Assembly (NCBI GenBank): GCA_018287875.1 | Contig: JAGVVL010000027.1 | Span: 1,364,001-1,428,000, forward strand | DNA from: Nigrospora sphaerica | Lineage: Eukaryota > Ascomycota > Sordariomycetes > Amphisphaeriales > Apiosporaceae | Direction of reading: 5' to 3' | DNA length: 64,000 nucleotides | In this document: positions 40,115 through 50,595 of the stretch, piece by piece | Layout of the letters: the number at the start of each line of letters is the position of its first letter | Numbering within the stretch: the first letter of the stretch is position 1 | Notes under the pieces: generated by a model | What the model was told of the DNA's origin: nothing | The model's database searches: none | The model's input: only the letters and a program-made list of their open reading frames with translations | Translations under genes and position numbers: made by a program

Positions 40115-41568
40115 GGCTAGCGTTTGGGGGCGGCTGGCTCCGGGAGGGCTGGCAGGGCGATGTGCGTGGGCGGGACGGGGGCGGCAAGAGGCGAGGGGAG
40201 TGTGAAGCCTGCTTCGCGAACAAACACGGCGAGGGCGGATGTGGTCAACGCCCGCTGCCTACGTATGCACTGTCTCGCGACGTCAGGGGTCCTCCGACGG
40301 CGATAAGAGCGTGGGAGCAAGGATGGCGTGCCGGTCATGGGTACCGGGTGGGTGCCATGGACGGCCGGATATATGACTCGGCGGCGGCCACGTGAGGGGG
40401 GCCATTTCCCGGTGATTATGGACAACCAGTGGCCAGAGAACGTGCCGGCCAACAACGCCTGGTATGGTCGGGGGGGATGCCCGAGAGATAAGGCGGGGGT
40501 TGGCGTGCCGTCGTCCTCGCCCTACGACTGGCCCGTCGAACGCCCAGGTGAACGAGACCCTGGCTCTGCCGGCGAAGAAGGACAGCCTAGCCTCGGCGAC
40601 ATGAATGCAGCCCGGCGCACCCGCCCGGCGAAGGGTCCACGTGAGTTATTGAAACACTGATCGTCCAAACAAAGTTCGCCAGATAAGGGACTTTGATCTA
40701 GCGGAGGACCCCGCCATGGATGTTACCCGAACCCTTGGGACGACACATCCCTGAACGGCGGCCGGTTCTGGCTAGCACCACAGAATGCCATCCGCTCGGC
40801 CGAGATAGCCCCGAAGAAATATTCGCATCTGCTAGCAACACCGAAGTTGCCAGGTGGGTGCCTAAGTATGTACCCAGTTGGATGCCGCCCTTGGTGGCGG
40901 ATACGGTGGACATTCGCTTACTGGAACAAGACATGGTCCTCGTAATGGAGACCACTAGATCAACTGATGGTAATTACCTGAGGATTATCTGTTCCACTAT
41001 TAGCTTCTTCGACAGGAATCGGGTGCAGAGGACGTGCTATCGGGTGTTGAGCCCCACTGCAGTCTCTCGTTTCGGGGCACCGCTGCCGTCGTTTTTTAAG
41101 GCTGGGGCTGCGAGATGGAAACCACACGATTGCAGCAACGCGGTTTATGGCAGGAAACGATGCGACAGCCGCTACGTCTCCAATCGGCAAGAGGATCCGG
41201 GCGTGCTGGGGTGAATTTAACAGTGGTAAGTGACTTTTACTATGGGTTTATGCGTCGGACTCGCAACCTCATAAACAGTGCAGGCATGATGCTTGGAATA
41301 CCGTCCGGGCAATCAATGCACATCGTCTTACAGGCCCCGGCTAATACGTACAAGCACACAGAAGACGAATTAGGAACCAGGTCAGCCTAGAATGCGGGGT
41401 CGTACGCAGTCGCTCAGGATGCAAGGATGAAGCCCGATGTCTTTGTGAGAAGCTGGCGATATCGCGGGCTAGGCCTGTTCTAAGTTATAAGCCATGCTAA
41501 TGGACTGGATCTCCGATCTAGGTTACCTGGTCCTTTGATTCTGTTCAGCATGGCTACACGTGGCAGGC
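40115..41568. other. Spacer with a possible oxygenase fragment
   Basis: 1.45 kb. The plus frame 40720-41214 includes EEIFASASNTEVARWVPKYV and DTVDIRLLEQDMVLVMETTR, which reminds me of the C-terminal part of fungal Rieske/pheophorbide-a-oxygenase-like proteins, but it degrades after about 40980. No iron-sulphur motif is present. Treated as an unconfirmed relict. Confidence 0.3.
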
Positions 41569-41696
41569 TGATGCGTAAAAGGTAGGGGACCTGCCAGTTG
41601 ACAGATCCTGCTCTTAATAGCCTATGTATGTCCACGGTATCCAGTTTAGCAGACTAGGTTATTGTCCCCCCCCCCCCCCCGTGGTGGCACGCATCA
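41569..41696 (+). mobile_element. MITE-A, copy 2 (128 bp)
   Basis: TGATGCGT...ACGCATCA termini. Flanked by the perfect 5-bp direct repeat CAGGC (41564-41568 and 41697-41701). Same internal sequence as copy 1 in the opposite orientation, with a longer C-run (41666-41680) explaining most of the length difference. Confidence 0.92.
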
Positions 41697-42005
41697 CAGG
41701 CTTTAATGCTGATCAATTTGAATTTGGAGGTTTTCTTTGTTAGCGTTAATGCGATTTTAAGATGCCACATAAAACAGTGACTAGGAAGTGATCTACACGA
41801 GCTAGTAGTAACCGACAGTGTATAGTGCGTTGTATATTGGTATTTAAGGTAACCCAGCAGAGCCATTTAATTTACTTAATGGTAAGGTTTCGATTATAGT
41901 TTGTCGATTCAAGCGCGCAAATCGTAACAATAACATCGGAAGCTTAATCGATAGCGCCGGTTACATAGGAAAGCAGAACACGGATTTCGCTTGTTAGGAA
42001 GACAT
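41697..42005. other. A/T-rich spacer
   Basis: About 310 bp, clearly A/T-richer than the flanking genes. Contains the upstream region of the orphan frame starting at 42006. No motif recognised. Confidence 0.45.
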
Positions 42006-42944
42006 ATGAATATGAGAGAAACACATTTCATGCAGCGTGATTCCTACCCACTTTCTAAGTACTACACACGCCCGCTTGTAATCTTGATTACAATGATTTC
42101 TTTCTATATCCTCACTATCGTCCGCTTACTTACTTGGCAGTGCGTCTTAGCTAAGGCTTTCAGCCAAGTTCTCGAAAAGGGGGGCGGCAAGACTTCCATT
42201 CCGGCGCCTCTCGTCTTTTATAACTTGACAAGGCAAGAATTCGATGCTAAGGTCTTAGAATACCGCGGTACCTCGATGAAAAGACGCGCCATCAGCGACT
42301 CAAGCCGTCTCGAAAAGCGCGACCCTTACGAATTGGAGGCCCGCAATAATTTTCTCGATCGACAGCTCATTGAAGCACGTAGTTTAAAATGTGCGGGAAG
42401 ATTGGGCGACGATTGGCGTTTCGTTTCTGGCCGCTGTCGGTCCGGGGTGTACGGGGACAGCATGATAATCAGATGCGGACATAAAACTGAGAGCGGCCTA
42501 CCAAAGGAAGTTTCGGATCGATGCGAATCGGACAAAAAATGCGCCCTCAAGTACCCGGTTTTTAACTTCCGCGGTAGACAGGTGCATCTGCCACACTGCA
42601 TCGACCAATTCGAGATCGACGAGAGAACGGATGAGAGTGCTGATGTGGTTCCCGCATACGAAGGCCATCGGAATATACCGGATCCAGGACAGCCACAAAC
42701 ACCACCACACACCCCCGATGTTCTTGACAGTATAGACACGATTTGGTCTGTCGATGATGGCCACATTCCTGGACTCACTGCTCAATGGGACTTCCGGGGT
42801 ATCTACCCAAATGGAAATGGGTTCAGTAGCCGGAGCCTAGGAATGGCTCATTCTTGGTCATGTATCGGCTGTCCGGCTGGGACCTTGTATGCCGAGACCG
42901 TTGGGTTTAAGGCCACGGCGGTTGGCGATGTCCTACTCATATAA
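42006..42944 (+). CDS. Orphan membrane-anchored or secreted cysteine-containing protein, 312 aa
   Basis: A single frame from the ATG at 42006. A hydrophobic segment (VILITMISFYILTIVRLL) near residues 25-45 could be a signal anchor; if translation began at the internal ATG at 42093 it would be a cleavable signal peptide ending near AKAFS. Downstream are dibasic pairs (MKRRAIS, LEKRDP) that could be Kex2 sites, a central Cys-containing domain (KCAGRLGDDWRFVSGRCRSG, IIRCGHKTESG, DRCESDKKCALKYP, HLPHCIDQF), and a C-terminal part with SWSCIGCPAGTL. No known family recognised. Codon use is A/T-richer than in housekeeping neighbours, and it lies in a repeat-bordered accessory stretch, so it may be a lineage-specific, effector-like gene. 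It could be non-expressed. Confidence 0.5.
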   Translation: MNMRETHFMQRDSYPLSKYYTRPLVILITMISFYILTIVRLLTWQCVLAKAFSQVLEKGGGKTSIPAPLVFYNLTRQEFDAKVLEYRGTSMKRRAISDSSRLEKRDPYELEARNNFLDRQLIEARSLKCAGRLGDDWRFVSGRCRSGVYGDSMIIRCGHKTESGLPKEVSDRCESDKKCALKYPVFNFRGRQVHLPHCIDQFEIDERTDESADVVPAYEGHRNIPDPGQPQTPPHTPDVLDSIDTIWSVDDGHIPGLTAQWDFRGIYPNGNGFSSRSLGMAHSWSCIGCPAGTLYAETVGFKATAVGDVLLI

Positions 42945-44567
42945 ATGTCGGATCATGAGGCTCCAGAGAGCTTTGGTATATGAGTGACTGGGAGCACCCC
43001 GATATACATATCCTGCTTCATGTGGCCGCTGTACCTAGTCCTCTCTCTCTTCCAACTAATGAACTTGACATCCATAGCGACTCCATCTCAAAAATAAAAA
43101 ATGGAGCTATTGCAACCGAGCAAAATACAGCAGTCATATTGCCGCTGGTTTACCAGGAGTCGACAGAGCAGTAACACAGGGATTATTCCCGGGACGCACG
43201 AGAATCTGTGCCAGTTATCCATGTTGTCACTGGTCACGACAGCTGCTGGGCCAGCCCCTCTCAGTCTGGCCCACGCACCTGCTTTCATGCGGGCGAGCAT
43301 GGCAGTGAGTAGGGCATGTCAACGGACTACGTCGGAATGTGACACCTCAACCGAAGCCTTTCGTCGTCGCCAAGGCCGACTCATATCGCCTTGGTTCCTA
43401 ACCGCTAATTGCCGCATCGACCCCACCCAGAAAGGTGGAGGAAACGGGTTGGGCATTATGTGTCAGCATGGAGGGTGATATGCATATCGGCCGCCTCAGG
43501 ACCTATATGCGGTCTGCAATGACTCAAATCCTTGCCATTAGGTAGTGTGTAGCGATCCAAAGCATGCAGTCCATTGGGATAAACAGCCCGAAAAAAGGCA
43601 GGCTTCAGCGACAACAGAAGGACAGCAGGACGGCCGAAACAAAGAGAGAACGAGAGCGATACAGCTCCAGGTGTGAATTGGAGATGGCGGGGTCGACAGG
43701 TCGAAATTGGAAGCGGGAGGAGGACCAGGACCAGGGGCCAGGGGGCAAGCCAGAACTACTCAACAACCCTTGATTCATCGGGGTCGGGCCACGCAAACCG
43801 TTCTACCCGCCCGCGGCCAGACGACCGCCCGTTGCTCCAAGAAGCAGTGCGGCGCGCGACTGCACAGGTGTGCCGGCGGGCCCAGGCTCTCTTGCGGCTT
43901 GCAGCCTTTTGCTTGATCGACTTTTTGTGGCCGAAGAGGGGGGGGTCCGACTATCGATTGTGATCCCTCGCTTCGTTACCGGCCCGTCTAAATCGGGTCT
44001 GGAGCCATCCGCGTAGATGGTGTCCGATTTGGATACAGTGCAATATGTTTGCATTCTTCGCACTGGCGCCGTAGTTCCAGGAGGACTCTGCGTATGGTTC
44101 CGGGAACGCCTCCAATTATGTTCATTCCTGTCCTGGGCTGGGAGGTAGGCTGAGGGATGGTCGAGCTTGTAATATACACGGATAACCGGCAGGCCACATA
44201 ATTCAGCCCGTTCCTCTTCGTCTGCTTCAAGCCTGGCCGTCTCTGTCCACCGGCTCGTCTGTATGCTTGCCTATCTGCGTACTATTTATCTGGTGCAGAC
44301 AAATTCGCACACAAAGGATCACTTGGCTTGTACAATCGGCAACGGTGATGAGGCCAACGTGATCGGATAACGAACGATCGCATGGCTGATGTCGCTGGCT
44401 GCTATGCCACGGCCCGGCACTGCCCAATTGGATAAGCAGGCCAGGAACGTACGTGCTTAATAAATGCTTTAACAGGATTTCTATCTACCATCACCATGAT
44501 TCTCGTAACAACATGTATGCCAAGTTTGAATTTCTTGATATCGTTACACTATTACGGCGCGCTCAGA
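42945..44567. other. Gene-free spacer, 1.6 kb
   Basis: Small frames on both strands lack motifs. No repeats or RNA genes recognised. The right end holds the 3' region of SPB4. Confidence 0.5.
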
Positions 44568-46542
44568 TCAGTCGAAGCCTCCGAACTCGTCATCGCCCTG
44601 ACCCGCGGTCGCGGCCTTTTCCTTAGCCAGCTTAGCTTTATTCTGCCTCCGGACCTCGGCGAGCAAGTCCTCGAGCTCGCGCGCCTTAAGCTTCTCCTCC
44701 TCCGTCATGTTGCTGCTCCGCTCGGCCTCCTTTTTCTTCTGGCGTTTCTCACGCCGGACTCCGCGTAGGCCCTCGGCCTCGTGCTTGGCGCTCCAAGCCT
44801 CGGCGTTGCGCTTGCGCTTCTGGCGCAGGGCGTCGACCTGGGCGACGCGCTCGGGCGGCGGCGGCGCGTCAGCCTCCTCGAGTGCGGCGCGGCGCGCCTT
44901 CTCGCGCGCCTTGTCCTTGTACGCGTAGGCGTCCCAGTCCAGCTCGACGCCGAGCTTCTTGTCGCCCGCGAAAGTCTTGAGCTCGGGCATCTTGGGCAGC
45001 CGCAGCAGGCCCCATCCGCGGCCTAGGTCGGCCCAATCGAGGTCCTTGACCTGGAAAATGGAGCTCGCTTGGTGCTTGCCGTAGCTGCGGACAAAGGACG
45101 GAAAGGCGCGCTGCGCCTTCTCATGGAGACCGCGGTCCGCCTTGACAATGTCCCGGATCTTCTCCGTCGCCGCTGACGCCTCAGCGTCCGTTATTGAGAT
45201 CTCCGGGTACGTTAGGGGCGTGACGGGGGTTTTCCGAATGTCCAGGTACTGCACGTAGTCTTCCTCCTTGCCAGGATGGAGGAACACCAAGGCCAGGCCG
45301 CGTCTCCCGGCTCGGCCCGTGCGTCCGCAGCGGTGCATAAACACCCGCACGTCGGTCGGAGGTTCCAGCTGCACCGAGAGATCCACCTGGGCGTCAAGAC
45401 CTCGCGCGGCCACATCGGTAGTGAGCAGGATGGCGGGTTGGGATGAGGTCAAGAAGCGGGCCCAGTTCTTTTGCCGGACCTGCGGCTGGTGCTTCCCGTG
45501 TAGCGGTATCATGATGTAGTCCTGGGGGAGTATAGCAGGCAGGATGTGTTGGAAGTAGTCGACCGATGCACATGTTGACAGGAACACGATGCTTTTCATG
45601 GGTCGCGGGTCCAGTTTCTCTAGGACTTTACCCAGTGCGACAAACTTGTGGCTGGCGGGCGTAGTCAGGTAAGACATCTGCAGAGATGCCGGTGTCCTCC
45701 GGTCCTCGATCACGTTTCCCGTCTTCAAACTCTTCACTGTCTGCGCCGCAGTCGTCAGCATGGGTGCCTGCTAGGCTCTGCCTGTAGCGACTTACGCATG
45801 TCACCCTTACGGGGTTCCTCAAACCAACGCGAATGACTTCAGCCACGGCATCCGTCATACTGGCGCTGAATAGGCCCGTCCTCCTTTGTTTCGGTACCCT
45901 CGCTAGGATCTTCTGCAGGTCGGGCTTGAAGCCGAGATCGAGGAGCCGGTCTCCCTCGTCGAGGACGAGGCACTCAAAGGAAGTATCGCGGCAGTGGACA
46001 TGGGGGCTGGACAAGAGCTCGACAAGGCGGCCGGGGGTGGCGACGAGGACGTTGGGCGAGTGTCGGAGGAAAAAGGACAGGTCCTGGGCGGGCGTGGTGG
46101 TGCCGCCGACGACAAGCTGGGGCAGGATGAAGGGTGCGGTGGCGGCGGGCCGCTTCTCAATCTCATCGGCGAGATGGGGCAGCAGCTCGGCCGAGGCGGC
46201 GTGGAAGGCGATGAGGTCGAGGAGGACGTTATGGATCTGGGTGGCGAGCTCGCGGGTCGGCGACACAACGATGGCGGCGATGTGGTGTTTCTTGGTCGGC
46301 TCTTCGTTACGCAGGATGCGCGAGACTACGGGAAGTAGGAAACTGAGCGTCTTGCCCGAGCCCGTCACGGCCTCGACCACGACGTCCTTGTTCGTCATGA
46401 AGACGGGCAGGACGGCGGCCTGCACGGGTGTCATGCGCGCGAACTGGTTAGACTGCAGGTACGAGAGAATCCATTCCGCGAGAGGCGGCGTCAGGGCGTC
46501 CCAGGCGCGGGCGTCCTTCTTGGGCGGCTTGACGGGCGGCAT
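44568..46542 (-). CDS. SPB4: SPB4-type ATP-dependent rRNA helicase (DEAD-box), 639 aa
   Basis: Exons (minus) 46542-45796 and 45740-44568, with a 55-bp intron (GTAAGT...GCGCAG, branch CTGAC). It works in the nucleolus on 27S pre-rRNA during 60S subunit assembly. Motifs in order: Q-motif [13 protein letters not shown], Walker [20 protein letters not shown], motif [14 protein letters not shown], motif III FSASM, then [18 protein letters not shown] and [10 protein letters not shown]. The C-terminal extension ([20 protein letters not shown], and a basic [14 protein letters not shown] coiled tail) is characteristic of Spb4. Motif II reads DEGD, not DEAD, from an unambiguous GGA codon. The start at MPPVKPPKK was chosen over an in-frame ATG 72 bases upstream. 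It diverges from SGD1 307 bp away. Confidence 0.95.
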
Positions 46543-46849
46543 CGTGTGAAGCGACGACGATGTGCAGCTGTGCGAACAGAGGCCACGAGGCTTCGCGATG
46601 CGATCCCAATCCATGCAAACGCATGATTGAATTGGAACTTTTTTTTGACCCGATAAGCGGCTTATCGCTTATCGCGATGGGCCTAGTGCAGCCGCATGCG
46701 TGACGGCATAGGCGGTGGGGCGGGGCAGAACAGATGGTCCGTGTGGCGAACCGGCGCGCTGGAGCGCAGAATTGCGATTCAATACCCAAAATATTCCCTG
46801 CCACCACTGTCTCTGGCAACTTTTTTCCCCCTGCAGTACTGGACGGACC
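46543..46849. promoter_or_regulatory. 307-bp bidirectional promoter of SPB4 and SGD1/NOM1
   Basis: It separates the start codons of two divergent ribosome-biogenesis genes. It contains the inverted pair GATAAGC (46652-46658) and GCTTATC (46660-46666), a further CTTATC at 46668-46673, and directly after it GCGATGG (46674-46680), close to the PAC core GCGATGAG of yeast ribosome-biogenesis genes. A GCGATGCG occurs nearer SPB4 (about 46594-46601), and poly-T tracts lie at about 46639-46646 and 46821-46826. Regulatory role is inferred. Confidence 0.6.
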
Positions 46850-49438
46850 ATGGCACCCCCCCGAAATCAGCACAACCTGTCGCTCCCGGCAACACTGCTG
46901 AGCCAAATCGGGGGACAGCAGCCGGGCCATGGGAGAAAACATCAGCCCTCGCGCAAGGACCAGCGCAAGGCCCAGCGCGTCGAAAAGAGGCGCCCACAAC
47001 CCTCTAGGCCCGTACAGAAACGGCCTACCGCAAAGCCGCGCCCGAGGCCGGAGCCAATACCCCGCAGGCAAGGAAATGGCGGCCGGGCCGGTGACGAAGG
47101 TGACAACGACATGGCCGTGGATAATCCCTTTTCTGAGGACGAGTCGGGTGCATCGGACGCCTTTGAGAGTGACGAGGGCGGCTTCGACAACCCCTTCTCG
47201 GAGGATGAGGCCGGTGCGTCGGACGCTTTCGAGAGCGGGTCGGACGATGAGCCCAAGGCCAAGACCAAGACCCAGGAGCTCGGCAAGACCGCCAAGCGGA
47301 AACTTGACGAGGACGATGCCGAGATCGCAGCCCTTGAGAAGAAGCTGGGGCTAAAAAAAGGCAGCAAATCCAAGGCCATAGACGAAGACGGCTTAGGAGA
47401 GCTTCTCGGAGAGCTGGGTGACGAGGATGTTGGCGCGGACGGTCTGCAAACAGCGTCTCAGAGCAAAAGGAAGGCAGAGGCCGATGAGTGGCTGGCTCAG
47501 AAGCGCAGGAAAGCGAATGCCGCTGCTGCTGCCGCCGCCGCCGCTGCCGCCAAACCGAAGCCTAGCAGGAAAGACTCCCAGAAGAACGAGGACGAGGACG
47601 ACGAGGACATGGGAGGGATGGAAAATCCGTTTTCCGAAGATGAGGACGGCGCATCGGACGCTTTCGAGTCCGACGACGACGAGGATGAGGGCGACCAAGA
47701 CGATTTTGGTGGTTTCTCCGACGAAGACGACGATACCGAAGCTGCGCCCCGAACACGGGAAAACCCCTACGTTGCGCCCACCACCGGCGTCGCGAAGTAT
47801 GTGCCGCCATCCCTCCGCAAGAAGGCTGAGTCGGAGGGCGAAGTCGATGCGCAACTGCGCCGCCGTGTGCAGGGCTTAGTCAACCGATTGACCAACGAGA
47901 ACATGGTCGGCATCCTCAACGAATTCAAAGGGCTGTACGAGAACTTCCCGCGCCAGGGCGTTACATCGGCCTTGGTGTCCCTCATCATGACGCTCGTCTG
48001 CTCGCCGGAAAAGAGACCCGATTCCTTCTTCACCATGATCGCTGGCTTCGTCGCAGGCGCTCATAAGTCTCTACAGGTGGGCGACCACGTTTCGGCGCAT
48101 CTAGTGCAGCGCATTGTGGAGGTCTTTACAGAGCACTACGACCAAGCTTCGGGAGACCACTCGGACGCGGCCTGTAAACACCTCGTGGCCCTCCTGGCCG
48201 AACTGTACAACATGGGGGTGGTTGGATCGACCCTGGTCTACGACTACATTCGGCTATTCTCCAAGAAGCTTTCCGAGCTCAACACGGAACTGTTGCTCAG
48301 GATCATTCAAATGTGTGGTCCGGCTTTGCGGCGAGAAGACGTGCACTCGCTAAAGGAGGTTGTCAACCAAATCAAGCCAGCCGATCTCAAGGGGGCGTCG
48401 GTGAGGACGCAGTTCATGGTGGAGGAGATGAGGAACCTACTGAGCAACAAGGCCAAGGCGGGCGCGCGCAACAAAGATCTCGCCGAGCAGCGCACGCAGA
48501 TCCGGAGGCGGATCGGCAGCTTGGCGGGCCCTCGACAGGTTCAGCCCCTGAACGTCGGGCTGAAGGACATTCAGAACGCCGACAAGAACGGGCGGTGGTG
48601 GATGGTTGGTGCCAGCTGGTCCGGCAACGTCGACAAAGCCAAGACGGATACGCGCGAGAACGAGGCCAAGGCCGCATCCGAGACGGGTGCCTACTGTGAC
48701 GATATAGACGATCTGCTGGGACCCGATCTCTGGCAGGTTGCACGGGAACAAGGCTTTAATACGGAGACGCGGCAGCGAATTTTTGTTGCGCTGCATGGGG
48801 CCACCAATTACGAGAACGCTGAGCTACAAATCAACAACCTCCGCCTGAACAAGCACCAGCGCAAGGAGATTGCCGAGGTCATTGTTCGCAGCGGCGAAAG
48901 GCAGGCGGGCTTCAACTTCTATTATTGGCTCGTTGCCACGCGGTTTTGCAGCAACCGCGAGCACGCGTTCCAATTCCGGCGCAGCTTGACTACGCGGTTC
49001 CGGAAGATGGGCGAGGAAATCGAGACGGGCGACGGCGTCGAATACGAGGCCGACGAGGCCGACGAGTACGACCAGCAGTCGCTATACAACGTGGCAAAGT
49101 TCTACGGGTGCCTGGTGGCGCATGGGAGCCTGCACTTCGATCTCCTTAAGTACCGCAACCTCGCAGCGCTACAGGAGAAGACACGGTGGTTCGTGGAGAT
49201 TATGCTGCTTACAGTACTCCAGGAGTGCGGCACGGAGGAGCAACTCAAGAAGGTGGTGGACAGCCTGGCGAGCACGCCGGACCTAGCGCGCGGGATCCAG
49301 TACTTTATCAAGAAACACGTGCGAAAGACCAAGCTGGTCCAGGACAAGAAGGAGAAGGAGCAGCTGAAGAAGCAGTGCGAAGCTGCTACACAGATGGTAG
49401 ACCGACTGTTGGCGGCTGATGCCGAACAACAGGGTTGA
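46850..49438 (+). CDS. SGD1: SGD1/NOM1-type nucleolar MIF4G-MA3 protein, 862 aa
   Basis: A single exon from MAPPRNQHNLSLPATLLSQIG at 46850 (the frame is open 135 bases further up, but that part is not family-like). Nucleolar protein needed for 18S rRNA maturation and small-subunit assembly. The first 330 residues are charged and disordered. They hold three copies of an acidic repeat, NPFSEDE-x-GASDAFES, an Ala run (residues about 225-235) and basic segments suited to nuclear import. Residues about 335-540 are a MIF4G domain (LRRRVQGLVNRLTNENM through LLRIIQMCGPALRRED), and residues about 640-760 are an MA3 domain (TRQRIFVALHGATNYENA, RKEIAEVIVRSG). The C-terminus is a charged helix. Length agrees with fungal Sgd1. 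It diverges from SPB4, suggesting co-regulation. Confidence 0.95.
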   Translation: MAPPRNQHNLSLPATLLSQIGGQQPGHGRKHQPSRKDQRKAQRVEKRRPQPSRPVQKRPTAKPRPRPEPIPRRQGNGGRAGDEGDNDMAVDNPFSEDESGASDAFESDEGGFDNPFSEDEAGASDAFESGSDDEPKAKTKTQELGKTAKRKLDEDDAEIAALEKKLGLKKGSKSKAIDEDGLGELLGELGDEDVGADGLQTASQSKRKAEADEWLAQKRRKANAAAAAAAAAAAKPKPSRKDSQKNEDEDDEDMGGMENPFSEDEDGASDAFESDDDEDEGDQDDFGGFSDEDDDTEAAPRTRENPYVAPTTGVAKYVPPSLRKKAESEGEVDAQLRRRVQGLVNRLTNENMVGILNEFKGLYENFPRQGVTSALVSLIMTLVCSPEKRPDSFFTMIAGFVAGAHKSLQVGDHVSAHLVQRIVEVFTEHYDQASGDHSDAACKHLVALLAELYNMGVVGSTLVYDYIRLFSKKLSELNTELLLRIIQMCGPALRREDVHSLKEVVNQIKPADLKGASVRTQFMVEEMRNLLSNKAKAGARNKDLAEQRTQIRRRIGSLAGPRQVQPLNVGLKDIQNADKNGRWWMVGASWSGNVDKAKTDTRENEAKAASETGAYCDDIDDLLGPDLWQVAREQGFNTETRQRIFVALHGATNYENAELQINNLRLNKHQRKEIAEVIVRSGERQAGFNFYYWLVATRFCSNREHAFQFRRSLTTRFRKMGEEIETGDGVEYEADEADEYDQQSLYNVAKFYGCLVAHGSLHFDLLKYRNLAALQEKTRWFVEIMLLTVLQECGTEEQLKKVVDSLASTPDLARGIQYFIKKHVRKTKLVQDKKEKEQLKKQCEAATQMVDRLLAADAEQQG

Positions 49439-49566
49439 GGTTGTGTAAAGATGCCGGTGATGGCCGGCCGGGAGCGGGCTTCATCCAATACACATCTCTT
49501 CTGCTACTACCCCAGTCCACGATTCAACAGCCCTGTCACGAGACGTAGGCGCGATCCGACGGCAAT

Positions 49567-49755
49567 TGATGAGGTGAAGCTTGGGGTCAAAGTGATGTGT
49601 AGAAGAAGGCGTGCCTCTCAGCCAGGACTCGCAGCGAGGGGCAGCAGATATATATTGTTCTATCTGCCGAGTTAGTCCGAGTCTATCACGCAGGACCCCT
49701 TCAGATAAGGATCCCGCACCTCCAGTTCTGGACCCAGACTGCTCTCCACGCATCA
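49567..49755 (+). mobile_element. Repeat B (MITE-like), diverged copy 4
   Basis: TGATGAGGTGAAGCTTGGGG at the left (compare TGATATGGTGAAGACTGGGG) and CTCTCCACGCATCA at the right, with the central CAGGACCCCTTC...AAGGAT block in the right place. Much more diverged than copies 1-3. Confidence 0.55.
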
Positions 49756-50100
49756 CGATGCAATAGGAACGCATCCTCGGCGCAGGATTCCTGGAAGGTG
49801 GCAGATGTCTTCTCATTAAGACTGGCCACGTTGTCGACCTTACTACAATGCCGACGGGTTCTCTAGCCACTTTCGTTGCGCTCAGTGTTTCGTTTAGGTA
49901 TTCATTCACCAGGGTTCCGCCAATCAAAAGTGAAGAAACCGACCCACTATCGCTATCCGATTGAAATTGTTCGCGAGCGTTCTGGACTGGGTTGTCAAGG
50001 GCCTCGACCCGGTGTAAGTTGTGCGCGTCCAAGGTAGGGGCGCAGGCGCAGCTGTAGTGGGGACCAGTTCAGCCAGCCAGGAACCACTAAGCCCGCATAG

Positions 50101-50151
50101 TTGCGGCTCGGGTGCCTACTTGCGGCTCGGGTGCTTACTTACGGCTAGCTT
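50101..50151. repeat. 19-bp tandem repeat, about 2.6 copies
   Basis: TTGCGGCTCGGGTGCCTAC at 50101, TTGCGGCTCGGGTGCTTAC at 50120, and a partial TTACGGCTAGCTT from 50139. Confidence 0.8.
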
Positions 50152-50595
50152 AAGAACCCTGGAAATTGCGTCTGGCAAATTCTCGTCGCCTAGACAGCGC
50201 ACTAAGGACGGCCAGCCGCTAGACTCCTATTCAATTCGCCCCACCCGGGCTCGACAGTCTTGGGCCGGTCTCTGTTACTTCACCGTCTTCATGTCCCTGG
50301 GGCTCTGCTTGGTGGGCCTAGCGTGACCACCATCGTTGACATCTACAAACTATACCCAGCATCGTACGAGATATTCAGCTGGGAATCTGTAGCCGAGGCC
50401 AGCTGCGCGCGTGCAAGCTGACAGAATCATCACCGAATCCATTCCTCAGGTCGTCTAGACCCGGGCTTGGAGTAGAACCCGCGCACGCCTCCATTGCCTT
50501 GGTGGCATCAGATTGTAACTATAAGATCATAATGAACCCTTACCTTATACACCAAGAAGCTCATCCGCATCGCTTCCGTACAGCACCTCTTCGCC

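Larger units (their letters stand above)
49439..50595. other. Spacer with repeat B relic and a tandem repeat
   Basis: 1.16 kb between SGD1 and the WSC gene. Contains repeat B copy 4 (49567-49755) and a 19-bp tandem repeat (50101-50151). An ACTATAAG motif at about 50518-50525 lies 75 bp before the WSC start codon and may be its TATA box. Confidence 0.5.
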
